Source: Apostichopus japonicus | Lineage: Eukaryota > Echinodermata > Holothuroidea > Aspidochirotida > Stichopodidae | Length of the DNA: 64,000 nucleotides | Assembly (NCBI RefSeq): GCF_037975245.1 | Contig: NC_092582.1 | Coordinates: 4,126,501 to 4,190,500 of the forward strand | Reading direction: 5' to 3' | Shown: one piece after another, positions 37,677 through 49,169 of the stretch | Numbering within the stretch: position 1 is the stretch's first letter | Layout: every line of letters starts with the position of its first letter | Notes under the pieces: generated by a model | Database searches by the model: none | The model's input: only the letters and a program-made list of their open reading frames with translations | What the model was told of the DNA's origin: nothing | Translations under genes and position numbers: made by a program

Positions 37677-40280
37677 TTGATGGATTAATTTATTTAACCC
37701 ATAGCTGAACTGAAAAGAAGTTTGTTCCCCTCCCATCTATCTATTTATTTCTATTGATTTAAGAGAGAAATTTGAAGAAGAAAAAAAAGCAACAAGAAAT
37801 CGGTGAAAACTGGCAACATTGAAGGTATCAAAGGGGTGGGGGGGGGGCGGGAACTGTGCTTGCTTTGTTTGTGGATTGGTGACAGAAATATTGACGCATA
37901 TGTGGTTACTATTATTACGTCAAGTTTGATATGCACAGGAGCATTTTGTAAAGACTCATCGGCGAAAAATAGAATTGTGTCTATAGCTGAAGGAAGGAAA
38001 TGAAACCTCTTAGCTTATTTTAAGATGTTCTGTCGAGGTTGTGCAGATTTCAAAAGATGCAACTTCTCTCATTATAACCTTCACTACAGCGATACACTCT
38101 AAGTGTTGTTGTTGTCGTCATCCATGGACTTGTATCCTTTGCCATTTGTGGGTGAAAATGTTGCATTCTGAATTTTGTAGCAAAAAAACTTGAAAAGTTT
38201 CTTCCATTCAGCAAGTTGTACTAATAAGAACTAATAAGAAATTAAAAGAATAGAAGGCAAACAAAAATTTTGGTGTAAATATTTGACTTTGGGAATGAAC
38301 TGTTGACAACAAAAAAATTGGTGTGTGGAAAACTGAACTGGATATTTGTTTATTAACATGATATTTACTTCAATTATTTTTGGAAGTCAACCCTGGGGAG
38401 GAGGAGGGGGGGCTGGATTGTTTTCTCATGGACTTTCTTTTTGCCTTTAAACCTTAAGAGCACAATGGCTGTGTTTTGCCTTAGTGTTTTGGGTTTTTTT
38501 TTTTCTCACTCTCCTTGATTCATTTTTGTACTGTTGTTGAACGACAAAAGGCATCCAGAACAGGATTATAATTGGTGTGCACATAAAAAAAAAAAAAAAT
38601 CATCTTTTCAAATGTAGTGGCATTCTTTAGTGGGTGCTCACTCAATTAATGTCTTGTTTTCACTTCTTTGCCTTTATGTATTTGGAATGCAATTCTTTGT
38701 TTTTTTTTTTGTTTTTTTCTGTTTTTCCTTTTTTTTATCTGAATGTGAAAATGTGTAGGAAAATTTTAAGACTTTAAAGCAAGTTTTGCTTGGTTCATTT
38801 GTTCATTTTTGTTGTTTGTTTGTTTGTTGAATTAAAATTTTGAGACATAGTGTGAAGAACTGTTTAAAACGCTGCAGTAATTTGAAGCTGGTGTAGATGG
38901 GGTCATCTGGCCTCTTTCCAAACTACCCTATAAGTATTTAAAATTGTTAAAGTGTTACAACGATTGTTTATTGTTAATACTTGGTTGATTTACTTTGTTT
39001 TGGTTACAATATCTAAGAATTTAAGAAAACTATTTAAGAATCCCAGAGATTCATGTAATTATGTAGCCTTACGTACGCATAGAAAGTTACTATCAATCGG
39101 TGGTATTAAAAGCTGATTGTTTTTTGTTTTTCCTTTTTTACAACTTCTTTTTTTCATTTCAGAATCTTTGTCAGTCATAGTTGAGAAAGGCTAATCAATC
39201 ATTGTACACATTGTACTCACTTCGTTATCAATAATAATTAAACGTTAATAATTAGCAGTGGTGAATTACTGTTTAAAAAAAAACTTTCATTGTTGAGCAT
39301 CAGTATTTCCATAATGAGAATATAATAATCATTTGTTTTTTCCCCAATTTTTTTGGAGATTTTTTTTTTTATTAATGTAAAAATTAATGAAAATTTTCGT
39401 ATGGCGTCATCTCTTCTTGTAGATTGAAGTTTTTTCCTATTGGTATTTTCTGTTTTCAATGCAAGTGCGTTTAACCTGTTTTTTGCACTGTTTGATAAAA
39501 GTTTAACCATGTGAATGTTTTTGGTTTTTTTCCTTCCCTTTGAGCTGGTTTAAGTGGAGAATTTTGTGCTTGGATTGAAGTTTATTTAAATTATTTCTTT
39601 ATCTTCTTCCTTACTCCTTCTCGACCAGATCGTTTCAAGTTGCATAGCGTTGATCTTTAGTGGTTCTAACTTCCGTCTTCAGTGTACATAACACCCAACA
39701 AAAGAAGGGTCATGCTTCTAAAAAAAAAATGAATGTTATATCTTTTAGTAGGTAGCATGCCAAGCCTTTGCGAGGTAGTTCGTCAAAAACGACGAAGCCG
39801 GTTTTTTCCTTTCTCATTCTTTTTTTGTGTTGATCTGTTAATAGTTGAGGGTAACTGCGGCAGTCGTAACTTTTGCAAGGAGGCCGACTGTTTTACCAAT
39901 GGTACCGTTGGACGACAATTATTCCACAATGGTATCACTTCAATGTAAATGATTCAACACTTTACCTGTATAGAGTCCATTTATATCATCATCATCATTA
40001 TCATCATCATCTTCTGTGATGTGATCAGTTTATGTGTGTGAAGCCTCTCTGTACAATTCACGAGTGGCATTTATCACTCGGTTTAAAAAATGGGCTCAGA
40101 TTGTATGGTCTCATTGGTATCTCTGTTTAAAAAGCTCAGATCTTAAAACGAGGACGAGTTTTTTTGTGGCATATCAAGGTGGTTGTACATATAAATGATA
40201 TGTAAGAAGTCTAGAGGTCATATGCTTTTGATGATGCCAAACACTCAAGAAGTTAATAAAGGACTTATTGTAGCACTACA
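37677..40280 (+). other. PRRC2: PRRC2 3' untranslated region
   Basis: About 2.6 kb without a credible frame, rich in T runs (for example 38487-38505, 38698-38740, 39358-39372). Possible internal ATTAAA signals lie at 38241, 38831 and 39105; the first canonical AATAAA is at 40255. The extent is inferred: the downstream dispersed repeat at 40320 suggests the transcript ends before it. Confidence 0.55.
40255..40260 (+). terminator. Candidate poly(A) signal AATAAA for PRRC2
   Basis: Canonical AATAAA in agttAATAAAggac, 2.58 kb after the PRRC2 stop and followed by T-rich sequence (tctattgtctctttctcatctttt at about 40281). Usage is inferred. Confidence 0.5.
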
Positions 40281-40321
40281 ATCTATTGTCTCTTTCTCAT
40301 CTTTTCCTCAATCCTCAGTGT

Positions 40322-40580
40322 TTGATTCCTTGCCAAAGGCAGAACGAATCTATGCGATGGTGATAGCGATGTATGTAGGCGTGTGAGTATGTGACACTTG
40401 CTAGTAAACTATTAGTAACTAGTTAACTGGGGTACATTTGGTATGCAGGTGCCCCTTTGGTTCTGGTTAAGGATTGTTGATCAAAGGTCATTTGAGGTTA
40501 GAACGGGTGAAAGTCTGAAAACATTGTTCACACAATATCTCCAGTGGAAGATGCACAAAGTTCAAACTTGCAACATAGCG
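40322..40580. repeat. Dispersed repeat copy B (after PRRC2)
   Basis: Second copy of the family at 27170-27440, starting about 60 bp after the PRRC2 poly(A) signal. Confidence 0.8.
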
Positions 40581-40689
40581 TGATCTTGTGAAGGTGCTCT
40601 ATAAGTCTTCAATGAACATAGTCATTCAGGAAATGAAAACTGTTTCAGTCTGTTGATAATCCTTAACACACTCACTTTAAGACACTCAG

Positions 40690-40707
40690 GTAGGGGGGGG
40701 GGGGGGA
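40690..40707. repeat. Poly-G tract
   Basis: One of several G or C homopolymers in the window (others at about 4181-4194, 4639-4649, 29455-29469, 37372-37386, 42056-42070). Length is prone to sequencing error. Confidence 0.7.
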
Positions 40708-41048
40708 GGGGCCTTATCAGTATTTGCCCTCTGAGCTTCACAGGGTCAACAGGTTATATCAAGAAATGGGCTCAAAATTGGCCATTTTCTCCACGATTTA
40801 CACTAGATGACTTTTGCTTTTGGAAAAATAAATATTTCACAGTGTATCAACTAATGTCATGAAGAGGCTCATTCATTAATAACAGTTATTAAAGGGATGG
40901 TAGTAAAGTGGCAGAGCTGAGTTTGTTAATACATTTATCTGTATATATTTCACATAGGAAGACGTTTCTGGATATTGAAACATTTTGAAATATAAATTCT
41001 ACACTTTTAAAATCCTTGCAGTGAAAGAAACGGTTGATGTGCCACAAG

Positions 41049-42794
41049 CAGTGGCGTAGCCAGGATTTTTTCAGTGGGGGGGGGGGCGCTGGGGGGCTTG
41101 ACCATTTTCTTGTTACTATCTAAGCGGAGTGCCACCATGAGTTGGCGCGCAGCGTACAGGGAATTTTTAGCTAAAAATGCCTCCTAGATCGTTGGAAATG
41201 ACACTTCCCAGGCCTTCTAAGCTGCTCTAAAGTTTTCTCAACATCCTTTATTTTGAGATCCCATGTTTTGATATGATCATCAAATAGTTTAGTGAAATAG
41301 AAAAAAACCAATCTAGTAATTTACTTTGAAATATCATGACATATCTTTTGTGAGTTTCACACCGGCATTGACATTTTCGACAAATCTGCAAATTGCGCGT
41401 GGAAAATAAAGAAAGATTGACTGGGCTTTCAGCCAAGTAACATACTGAAATGACCGAACTATATGTCAAACTGACATCAAAGATTGCGTCTGAAATATTA
41501 TTAGGGTGATAGACTGATTGGCCGGCAATGGCGGAGCTAGGGGTATTGGTCAGGTGGGCGAGAATGGCCTGTAGGGGCGCTTTCGACACTATCTAAGCGG
41601 AGCGCCACCACAGGTTGGCGCGGAGCGTACAAAATTTTTTTGAGTAAAGATATTCCCTAGATCGCCGGAAATGACCCTTTCCGGGCTGTGCTAATTTGCA
41701 GATAAACGAAGAATAAATATGTGTCATCGCCATTTGTGACAAGTCGGAAATTTATATGGGTGTTGAAAGTACATGCGCTTCATCACAACCCTTGTAGTAT
41801 CGTTGTGAGTGCTCATGTTTTCGAAAAACTAGATCGAAAACCCCGTACAATTCTTGGAAAGAGTTTCGTACAACAGAATTAAGTGCCGATAAATTAAATA
41901 CCGCCGTACGTTTGAGCATTTTGTCAGTAAACTACACCAACAAAATTTGACAAATGTAAATAGGTAGATGAGAGTGCAATAAAAAAGTCAATAATCGCTA
42001 ATAAGTAAAAAGTGCTAAAAGCTGAAAAGGGCGCCAGCAGTCCATTTGAGTCCGTCGGGGGGGGGGGGGGCATCCGCCCCTGACTGTTTGGACGTGCCGC
42101 CACTGTTGGCCTTGAAAATTTGGTTTTTTAGCGGTTTTAAGAGCATCAGGGTACGTCCCAGAAGTGAAAACCCGATTGAAAATGTAACAGGGTATCGAGG
42201 CAATGACGCGAGCAATGATGTGAGAAACATGTGTATGATGTCAGCATATTTTACCTTTTAACATCTTCTTTGGCATTCAAGTACCTGGAAACCATCTTTC
42301 TATAAGGGTATAGCATTGCTCACTAGCTTGTTTGATCAGTTAATGCGCACTGGTTACAAGATACTGATTGGCTGTTTGTATTAGTATTTATTTGTATGGT
42401 AGGGATTATGGATATTTAAAAAAAGAATGGCAAAGGCAAAGTTTGCCCGAACAGTCGAACTCACAGATTCAGTAGTAAACAGTAGTAAGGAATTGTATTA
42501 TTCGACGGTCGTTAACATGCGTTTTCAGTACAGTGCGACTACTGTAGACTTCTCGGCCTATGCGCTATGTCACTTCAGGTTTTTTCAGCAACTATAGCAA
42601 ACTGCCGGTCCGCGGTCGAAGGGTCGTTCATGAGTGGTCATCATTGAGATTCAAGACCATTCAGTTGATATATTTTTCGCACATGTATTTTTGTTTTGAC
42701 ACCCAAAATCCCAGTGGGGGGAGGGCGACTGGGGGCGACAAGCTTTCATGGGGGGCTATCGCCCCCACGCCCCCCCCCCGTAGCTACGCCACTG
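41049..42794. mobile_element. hAT-like element 1 (CAGTGGCGTAGC ends)
   Basis: Starts CAGTGGCGTAGCCAG and ends GTAGCTACGCCACTG; exact 8-bp duplication GCCACAAG at 41041-41048 and 42795-42802. G-rich next to the left end, C-rich next to the right. Interior contains CTATCTAAGCGGAG.GCCACCA twice (41117 and 41590), suggesting an internal duplication. No transposase frame in 1746 bp. Confidence 0.88.
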
Positions 42795-43941
42795 GCCACA
42801 AGGGAGTGCTACAAATAAGAGCTGGAAATCTTTTCTGGTTGTCACTTAATTCTTTATAGACAAATTTATATCACTTGCTCTACATTAGGCAGATAGTTAT
42901 TTGAAATTATATGGCAAGGAATCACAAAGCCAACTGGCTCTCTGGTAATTGCCAAGTTATTCTACAAAGTACTGGGATACCTTTTCATACAGCACAGGTG
43001 GGCAAAGTGTGGATGATATGCAAATTACCCGGTTTTCAAAACAATTGATAATCAGAATGCAAAATGCATTGAGGTTTCGATGACTTCAATGCACTAGACT
43101 TCTGCTTGTTAGTATAACCAGAACTAGCTGTTACAATAACACTATGGCATGCTAACACAGGTCAGTCTGTACGTGGTTATACACACCTCTATCAAAAACA
43201 GTAGGCCGGTTCCTTTCTTGTACTCAATGTTATGAATCCGCACACCAAGTATTACAAACCAAACCAAATCTCTAATAACTTCGCACATTAAGGTTGCAGA
43301 GGAGTCCACTTATGGACAATTTAGATTGGAATATGCCCACCAAACTTCAAAGAATCAACTTGAAAGAAGCTAATACAGGTCACTGGAGGTCAACCTGAGG
43401 TCAAAGGTCACCCAAATGCAGGTCTACTATTGTATTACAATAGCTTAACTCCCAACCTTAATGGACATTTGGTTCTCAAGTTATTGCAAAAATACTAGTT
43501 TTGACCCCTGGTTGACCTTTGTTGACATTGGATCACATGACTGTTATGTTTTGAAACAATCCCTTACCCCATTCACAACTAGTCCCAAAATATCAACCTT
43601 GTCACACCCTGTCAATGGTAGTTTCACAAGTTATTGAGTAAAACTAGGCCAACATTACAGCCAACTCCATAGAGTGAAAGCAAATCTCAAGTTCACAGGT
43701 GCTTGACCTAGTTTCTCCTTGGCAGCTGGCCAAGAAATGTTTTGAAATTCGTGGTACCTGTGCAACTTACATCCAACCAGAACTACCAATGATCTACAAA
43801 TATTTTCTAGAGAAGGCATGCTTCGCCATTCAAGTGCACTATTCCATCGAAATCACATCAACTCTTTAGCAAAATATCCATACGGATGAGTCACAAGTGT
43901 TGAAGTAGCTCTAGCACTTTTATATATCTATGGTCTGCAAG

Positions 43942-45662
43942 CAGTGGCGTCGCCAAGGGGGGGCCAGGGGGGGCACGTGCCCCCCCTGGAAAACCCAGTG
44001 CCCCCCGAGTGCCCCCCATCTGAGATTTGGGTTGGTAAAAAAAATATATATATATTTTGTTATATTCAACTCCCATCATCTGAGTTGGTTTTTCATAAGG
44101 ACAAAGAAGCACAGTAATTCATATTTTCTTCAAATGAGCTGCGAAAAAATGAAAAAGTTTATCCTTGAACGTCGGGTATCGAAGTCGTGACCTGCGCCAT
44201 CACAACAGGTGTCGATATTTACATTGAATGTGTCAGTGCTCACGCCATACCAGCGGATATACACTTCCGCTTCGCGAGCTACATGACTGTGAGAAGTGAG
44301 GGTACTGCAATATGTTGCCTTGGTCTGAGGATGACAGGTTAGGAGCTGACGAAATGTGAGAATGTGAGGGTCCGCAGGCACCATACTTGCCTATATTTTT
44401 GGACCCATATATTAACCCTGTTGTGTAGGGGGTGCAGAGGTCATTTGAGGTTAGATGCTTGTAGGAACAAATGGCGAATGTTCACACCTGCATACTGAGC
44501 CATACTCGATGTGTGATTAAACTTTGGATTGCATGGTGAGATCCCTGATAGGAGCCAATAACGATGCTGGAACCTGTTACTTCTTAACAGATAATGGGCG
44601 AAAACGAGAAAGACAAGAAAGGAGTCGGGGGTCATGCACACATTAATTCAACAAATGTAGGTTCTATTGATATAGGGTTAGGCATAATATCGACAGCATG
44701 TGGTTCATATCCTCTGCAAAATTCTGCCCCTTGTTAAAATCATTATCTCAAAATAGCAATTTCTGGAGATATCTTCAGATCGAATTTAGCATCAAATGTG
44801 GCAGCATTTTGCATCTAGCCCATCCTCCGTATGCGAAAATTTTCCAAAGGGGAGGGGGAAGTGGCGACGGAACCGGGGGGCTTGGGGGGCTCAGCCCCCA
44901 ATGAAAAAGTTGAGGGGGCAAATGCATGATAAGCCCCCCCCCCCCCCCAATATTTACCAAGGCTCCGAAACGTGCATCTGCCCATTTTTCAATGCATATA
45001 CTTGTCGATCTGTCCGATGCACACGTATACTATATAGGTGTAATAATTTTAGTAAATGCTGGGGGCCCTCGGCCCGTCCCCTGGCTATAGACCACATTGT
45101 CACCCCAACCGCGTGATCTTCACGCCCCGTGAAGCAGTGAGTGTGAGTACCGGTAAGCGCAACACAACTTCGTCTTAGGCCAATGACTTGCTTCATTTCA
45201 GCCAGTTCTCCAGCATCCCCTTACTACACTCAAAAACGTCTTTGCGAGTACACTACGAGTAATAGCTACTCTCTTAAAACACCATCGAATATACAAATTA
45301 CATTGTTTTTACAGACTTTTACGTGCAATCTGAGAAATTGCAGGCTTGAGACCCATATTTTAGGGCTAGGTATTCGCAGCATAAAACACTCGGGAAGTGC
45401 CGTTTCCGGCCATCTGGGGGTTTGAAAAACCCAAAAATTTCTTGTACGCTCCGCGCCAACCGATGGTGGCGCTCCGCTTAGATAGTCTCTACACATTAGC
45501 CCCCCTCCCAATAATTTTCCCGTTCTACCGCGCCTGGAGGGGGCACCCCCTCCCCTTAGACCCCTCCCCCAGGACGGCGATCCGTATCCACCTAAGTGCC
45601 CCCCATCAAATGCTGGTGCCCCCCCTGTGCCCCCCAGACTGAAAAGTCTGGTGACGCCACTG
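43942..45662. mobile_element. hAT-like element 2 (CAGTGGCGTCGCC ends)
   Basis: Starts CAGTGGCGTCGCCAAG and ends CTGGTGACGCCACTG; exact duplication TCTGCAAG at 43934-43941 and 45663-45670. Carries the inverted CCACC..CTCCGCTTAGATAG motif at 45463-45485 that element 1 has in direct form, so the two are relatives. 1721 bp, no transposase frame. Confidence 0.88.
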
Positions 45663-45920
45663 TCTGCAAGCAAGCCTTGGAAGACACTGTTACACACACA
45701 CACACATGTATGTAGATATGTACATAGCAATTCAGGACTTCTAGCGACACACTTAAGTCAATGGGGATATTGTCGCGAGTTCAGATTCAAATCTACGGAT
45801 GCCCGTAAGATCATTTTCAATTGTCAGTAGGCTCTCCTATTCTTATGAGGCGAATCGCCCATGTCATATACTTATAGGCTGGACGATGGGAGATACCGTA
45901 TATTATGAAAAGGTTTTTAC

Positions 45921-46290
45921 AAGTTGACCCCTGGTGACCCTGAATGACCTTCGATATCCACCAAAAACGATAGGCTTTTTGTACTTAATGTGGTCAACCT
46001 ACATACCAGAAATGAAATCAATCCAAGTTGACCCCTGGTGACCCTGAATGACCTTCGATATCCACCAAAAACGATAGGCTTTTTGTACTTAATGTGGTCA
46101 ACCTACATACCAGAAATGAAATCAATCCAAGCTTTGCTTCTTGAGATATCATGTTTACAAGCTTTTCACTATTTGACCCCTGGTGACCCCAAGTGACCTT
46201 TGACCTACACCAAAAACAATAGGCTTCTTGTACTCAATAAGATACTCCTATGTACCAAATATGAGAACTGTCCAAGCTTCCCTTCTTGAG
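45921..46290. repeat. ~105-bp tandem repeat (GACCCCTGGTGACC family)
   Basis: Two nearly identical units beginning AAGTTGACCCCTGGTGACCC (about 45921 and 46025) and a third diverged one near 46170. Related phrases occur at 43380-43700. The block runs into a CA microsatellite. Confidence 0.88.
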
Positions 46291-46319
46291 ATAACGTGTT
46301 TACAAGCTGGGCGTCACAA

Positions 46320-46320
<1 letters not shown>

Positions 46321-46360
<40 letters not shown>

Positions 46361-46368
46361 CACACGCA
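46321..46368. repeat. CA microsatellite
   Basis: (CA)n with occasional G interruptions, at the edge of the dispersed repeat; a shorter one lies at 45692-45706. Confidence 0.95.
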
Positions 46369-48440
46369 TGATTGCAAAGGTTACGATTATCATCGAAACC
46401 AAAAAGCCCTGGAGCCCTATACCATCAGAGCTATGTTAGTAACCAAACCAGAAATCAACTAATCCAATTATTCACTGAATGACAATGGAAAAACATGCAA
46501 CTGTTGGAGTTAAGATTGTATAATAGAGGCCACTTGTAATAGTGGAATCCAAGATTCCCAATCTTTCTGTTCCCATATGATGAAATTGTTTTTTTGGGGG
46601 CATGATGGGGATTGTTCAATCCTTAAGTGTTGTGGCCTCTGGATGTCACCTTCACCAAGTAAATTTAGTACAGTGTAAGGTTATTATGGAAACGTTAGCT
46701 TGTACAAAAAACCTTGATAAATAAAGAAAATATCATTAAACATTATCCTACCTCTAACAGAAGAAAACCCCACCTTACCCACATCAGGTTGTGATTGAAA
46801 GTACAAACAAGGGGGTTGGGTGAAGTGGGGGTTAGATATACCAACTATCATAAAACCAAGTAGCTATGGAACCGGGGTAAACTACCCTCATACTTCTTCC
46901 GACTCGAAGTACAAATGACCATCAAACATCACTCGTAGACAAAGAGGAATTCAAAGATAAAATCTGATCATGCAAAGTTTTGTATTTGTTTGTTTCGTTA
47001 CAGGCACATGGTAATTAGTACTCTCCCGGCATTTCTGATGAGGGTCCATACACTCACAACACATAATGACTGCTGCCAAACATTCGAGTGGAATAACAAT
47101 ACTGTACCACACTGACTACACAACTGACTAAGACAACTGACTAGTACAATATAAGAAGTCATAACTCTGAATGTGTTCAATGCAATAAACTGCATACAAT
47201 AGAAAAGTTTTGATGACATACAAACAACTGACGACTACAAATTAATGTAAATAATTACATTTCTTTCTTTCTGTCTCCGTCCGTATGAAAAAAGTGACGA
47301 CTTTCTCACCAGTTTATCCTTAACACCTTATCAGCTGACAAATGGCTCAGCCTTTGACATTGGATTTACACAGGCACACAATCGAAAATGGGGGGAAAAT
47401 ACCCTGCTTTGAAAGAAGCTGCGTTGAATGTGAAAGAAAAAACAAAATGGTTATACTTCTGATAAAAAGACATGAAATGCATCAAATAGAAGACTTTTTA
47501 ATAACAGCATCTTCATCTAGAGATAATGAGAAGAAGAATTTACATCTCCCATCAGTCATCACTAAATCTAACATCTAATACTATCATAGCAAGAATGACT
47601 AGGCTTCAAAGATGTCAAAACAGTGAGAACAAGGACTTTTTAAGTCAAGGATTTAATATTTGGGGTAGCAAAAACTAGAGAATGATAATGAAGAGAGTTT
47701 TCATTCATTAAGGGCAGCAGGGGCTTCCAGAGCTGCATAACCCTCCCAGGAAGAAAACAAAAAAACAATTAGACAGTTTACAATAGTTGTTAAACCTCAG
47801 CACTTGAAAACTCAACAATAACACACACTTGAAGAATCAACCATTTTGTCCCAGCCTCTAACCTGATTCTGAACTCGGGGAAGATTGGTTATTTGAGGGA
47901 TAGTATTGAATATGCTGAATATAATGCTACCACTAACTCCAGGGTTGGTAGATCGTCATGAGCATTTAAAGCCAAATCAGCTAGTAAAAAGAAAGTAGCC
48001 CATAAAGGCCAAAGTGTAATCAAGATATACTGAAAAGCCACGAGAAATGTTTTTTTTACAACTTTTGGGAGAGTAAATTAACACTAGGTATGGAATATCT
48101 ATACTATTTTGCAGGCAAAAATGTTGAAACAGAAGCCAATTTTTTTCAGAAAATGCCAAATGATTTTTTTTCTTCACACTGCACAAGTCTAAAAGAAAAG
48201 GCCAAATACTTCATATTTTTAAAAGCCAATTTACCAACCCTAGCTGCTGCCATATTTGCTTTAGAATTAAAAGTTCATGATTTTTCCAGATTGAAAAGTC
48301 TTAAAACTTACAGCCTTGCTTTACAGTTAACTGGTCTATTTTAATTTTTTTGAAATCCTCATGCCTCAGAATCAAGATTGCAAAAAAAAAAAAATTATCC
48401 AGTAGGGTATGTGTTATTTTACTTCTGGTAACGAAATGCT

Positions 48441-48446
48441 TTTATT
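48441..48446 (-). terminator. Candidate poly(A) signal for PRDX6
   Basis: AATAAA on the minus strand about 590 nt after the stop codon. It is the first clear canonical hexamer downstream other than the one overlapping the stop. Usage is inferred. Confidence 0.4.
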
Positions 48447-49037
48447 TGAAGAAACCGTAGTATACTGAAAAGTATGCGTTTCTAAGCGTGCCAAACAAAA
48501 TATCTGGCAAGAAATTTGTCTGAAGAGTTTTCTTCAAAATTTCTCTGTTGTGAATCTACCAAACTCAAAGTATTTCTATTCATTGAGGCAGTTTTTTTTT
48601 TGCCATCAGGTTTTGATAGGGAAAGTCACTTTTCGATGAATAATGGACACTGAAGGGGACTGAATGAGACAATATTTGACTCAATTCAACAAAAAATTAC
48701 ACAAAACATAATGAGACCCATACCTTGACAGTTCTTACGGAAACGTTAGGTTGATAAAATAAATCTCAATGAAACAAGAACACCATTAAAACATTTACGA
48801 TATCCGATTTCTTACAGAGAAAAACGAAAAAGAATAGAAGGGAGAAGTTATATATCATTTTTATGAGAATACAAATCCAAGAAACCACAGAGCAGGCACC
48901 ACTTAGTTTAAGAGAAACTTTCACTGCTACGCTGTAGATACAGTACATATCTGTCTTTCAGTGGAAAGACATAGGTTATACATCAGAGGGTGGAGACAAA
49001 AATGGTAAAAAATATGTTTTTTTGAGATGAAGAGTGT

Positions 49038-49169
49038 TTATTCTGGCTGTGGTGTGTATCGCAGATACTGCTTCCCGGATGGTACCTCCTTAATGGTCAC
49101 ACCCTTCGGGAAGAGTGCGGGAATATCTTCGGCTTTCACCGACGGCAGGACCATGCAGTCACCTCCGGC
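49038..49169 (-). CDS. PRDX6: PRDX6 terminal coding exon
   Basis: Minus-strand acceptor tactacag|GCC; stop TAA. Encodes [40 protein letters not shown] and QPE. The stop codon overlaps an AATAAA hexamer (49042-49037), which is too close to be the obvious 3' end signal. Confidence 0.96.
   Translation of the reverse strand, partial: AGGDCMVLPSVKAEDIPALFPKGVTIKEVPSGKQYLRYTPQPE

Larger units (their letters stand above)
40281..48440. other. Intergenic region between PRRC2 and PRDX6
   Basis: Between the convergent genes I see two hAT-like elements, dispersed-repeat copies and simple repeats, but no gene. The 78-codon frame at 47342-47578 has no recognisable domain. 46400-48440 is otherwise featureless AT-rich sequence. 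Confidence 0.6.

Noticed and set aside
47342-47578. 78-codon frame with a few cysteines
   Set aside because: Considered as a transposase remnant, but no diagnostic motif or flanking repeats support it.
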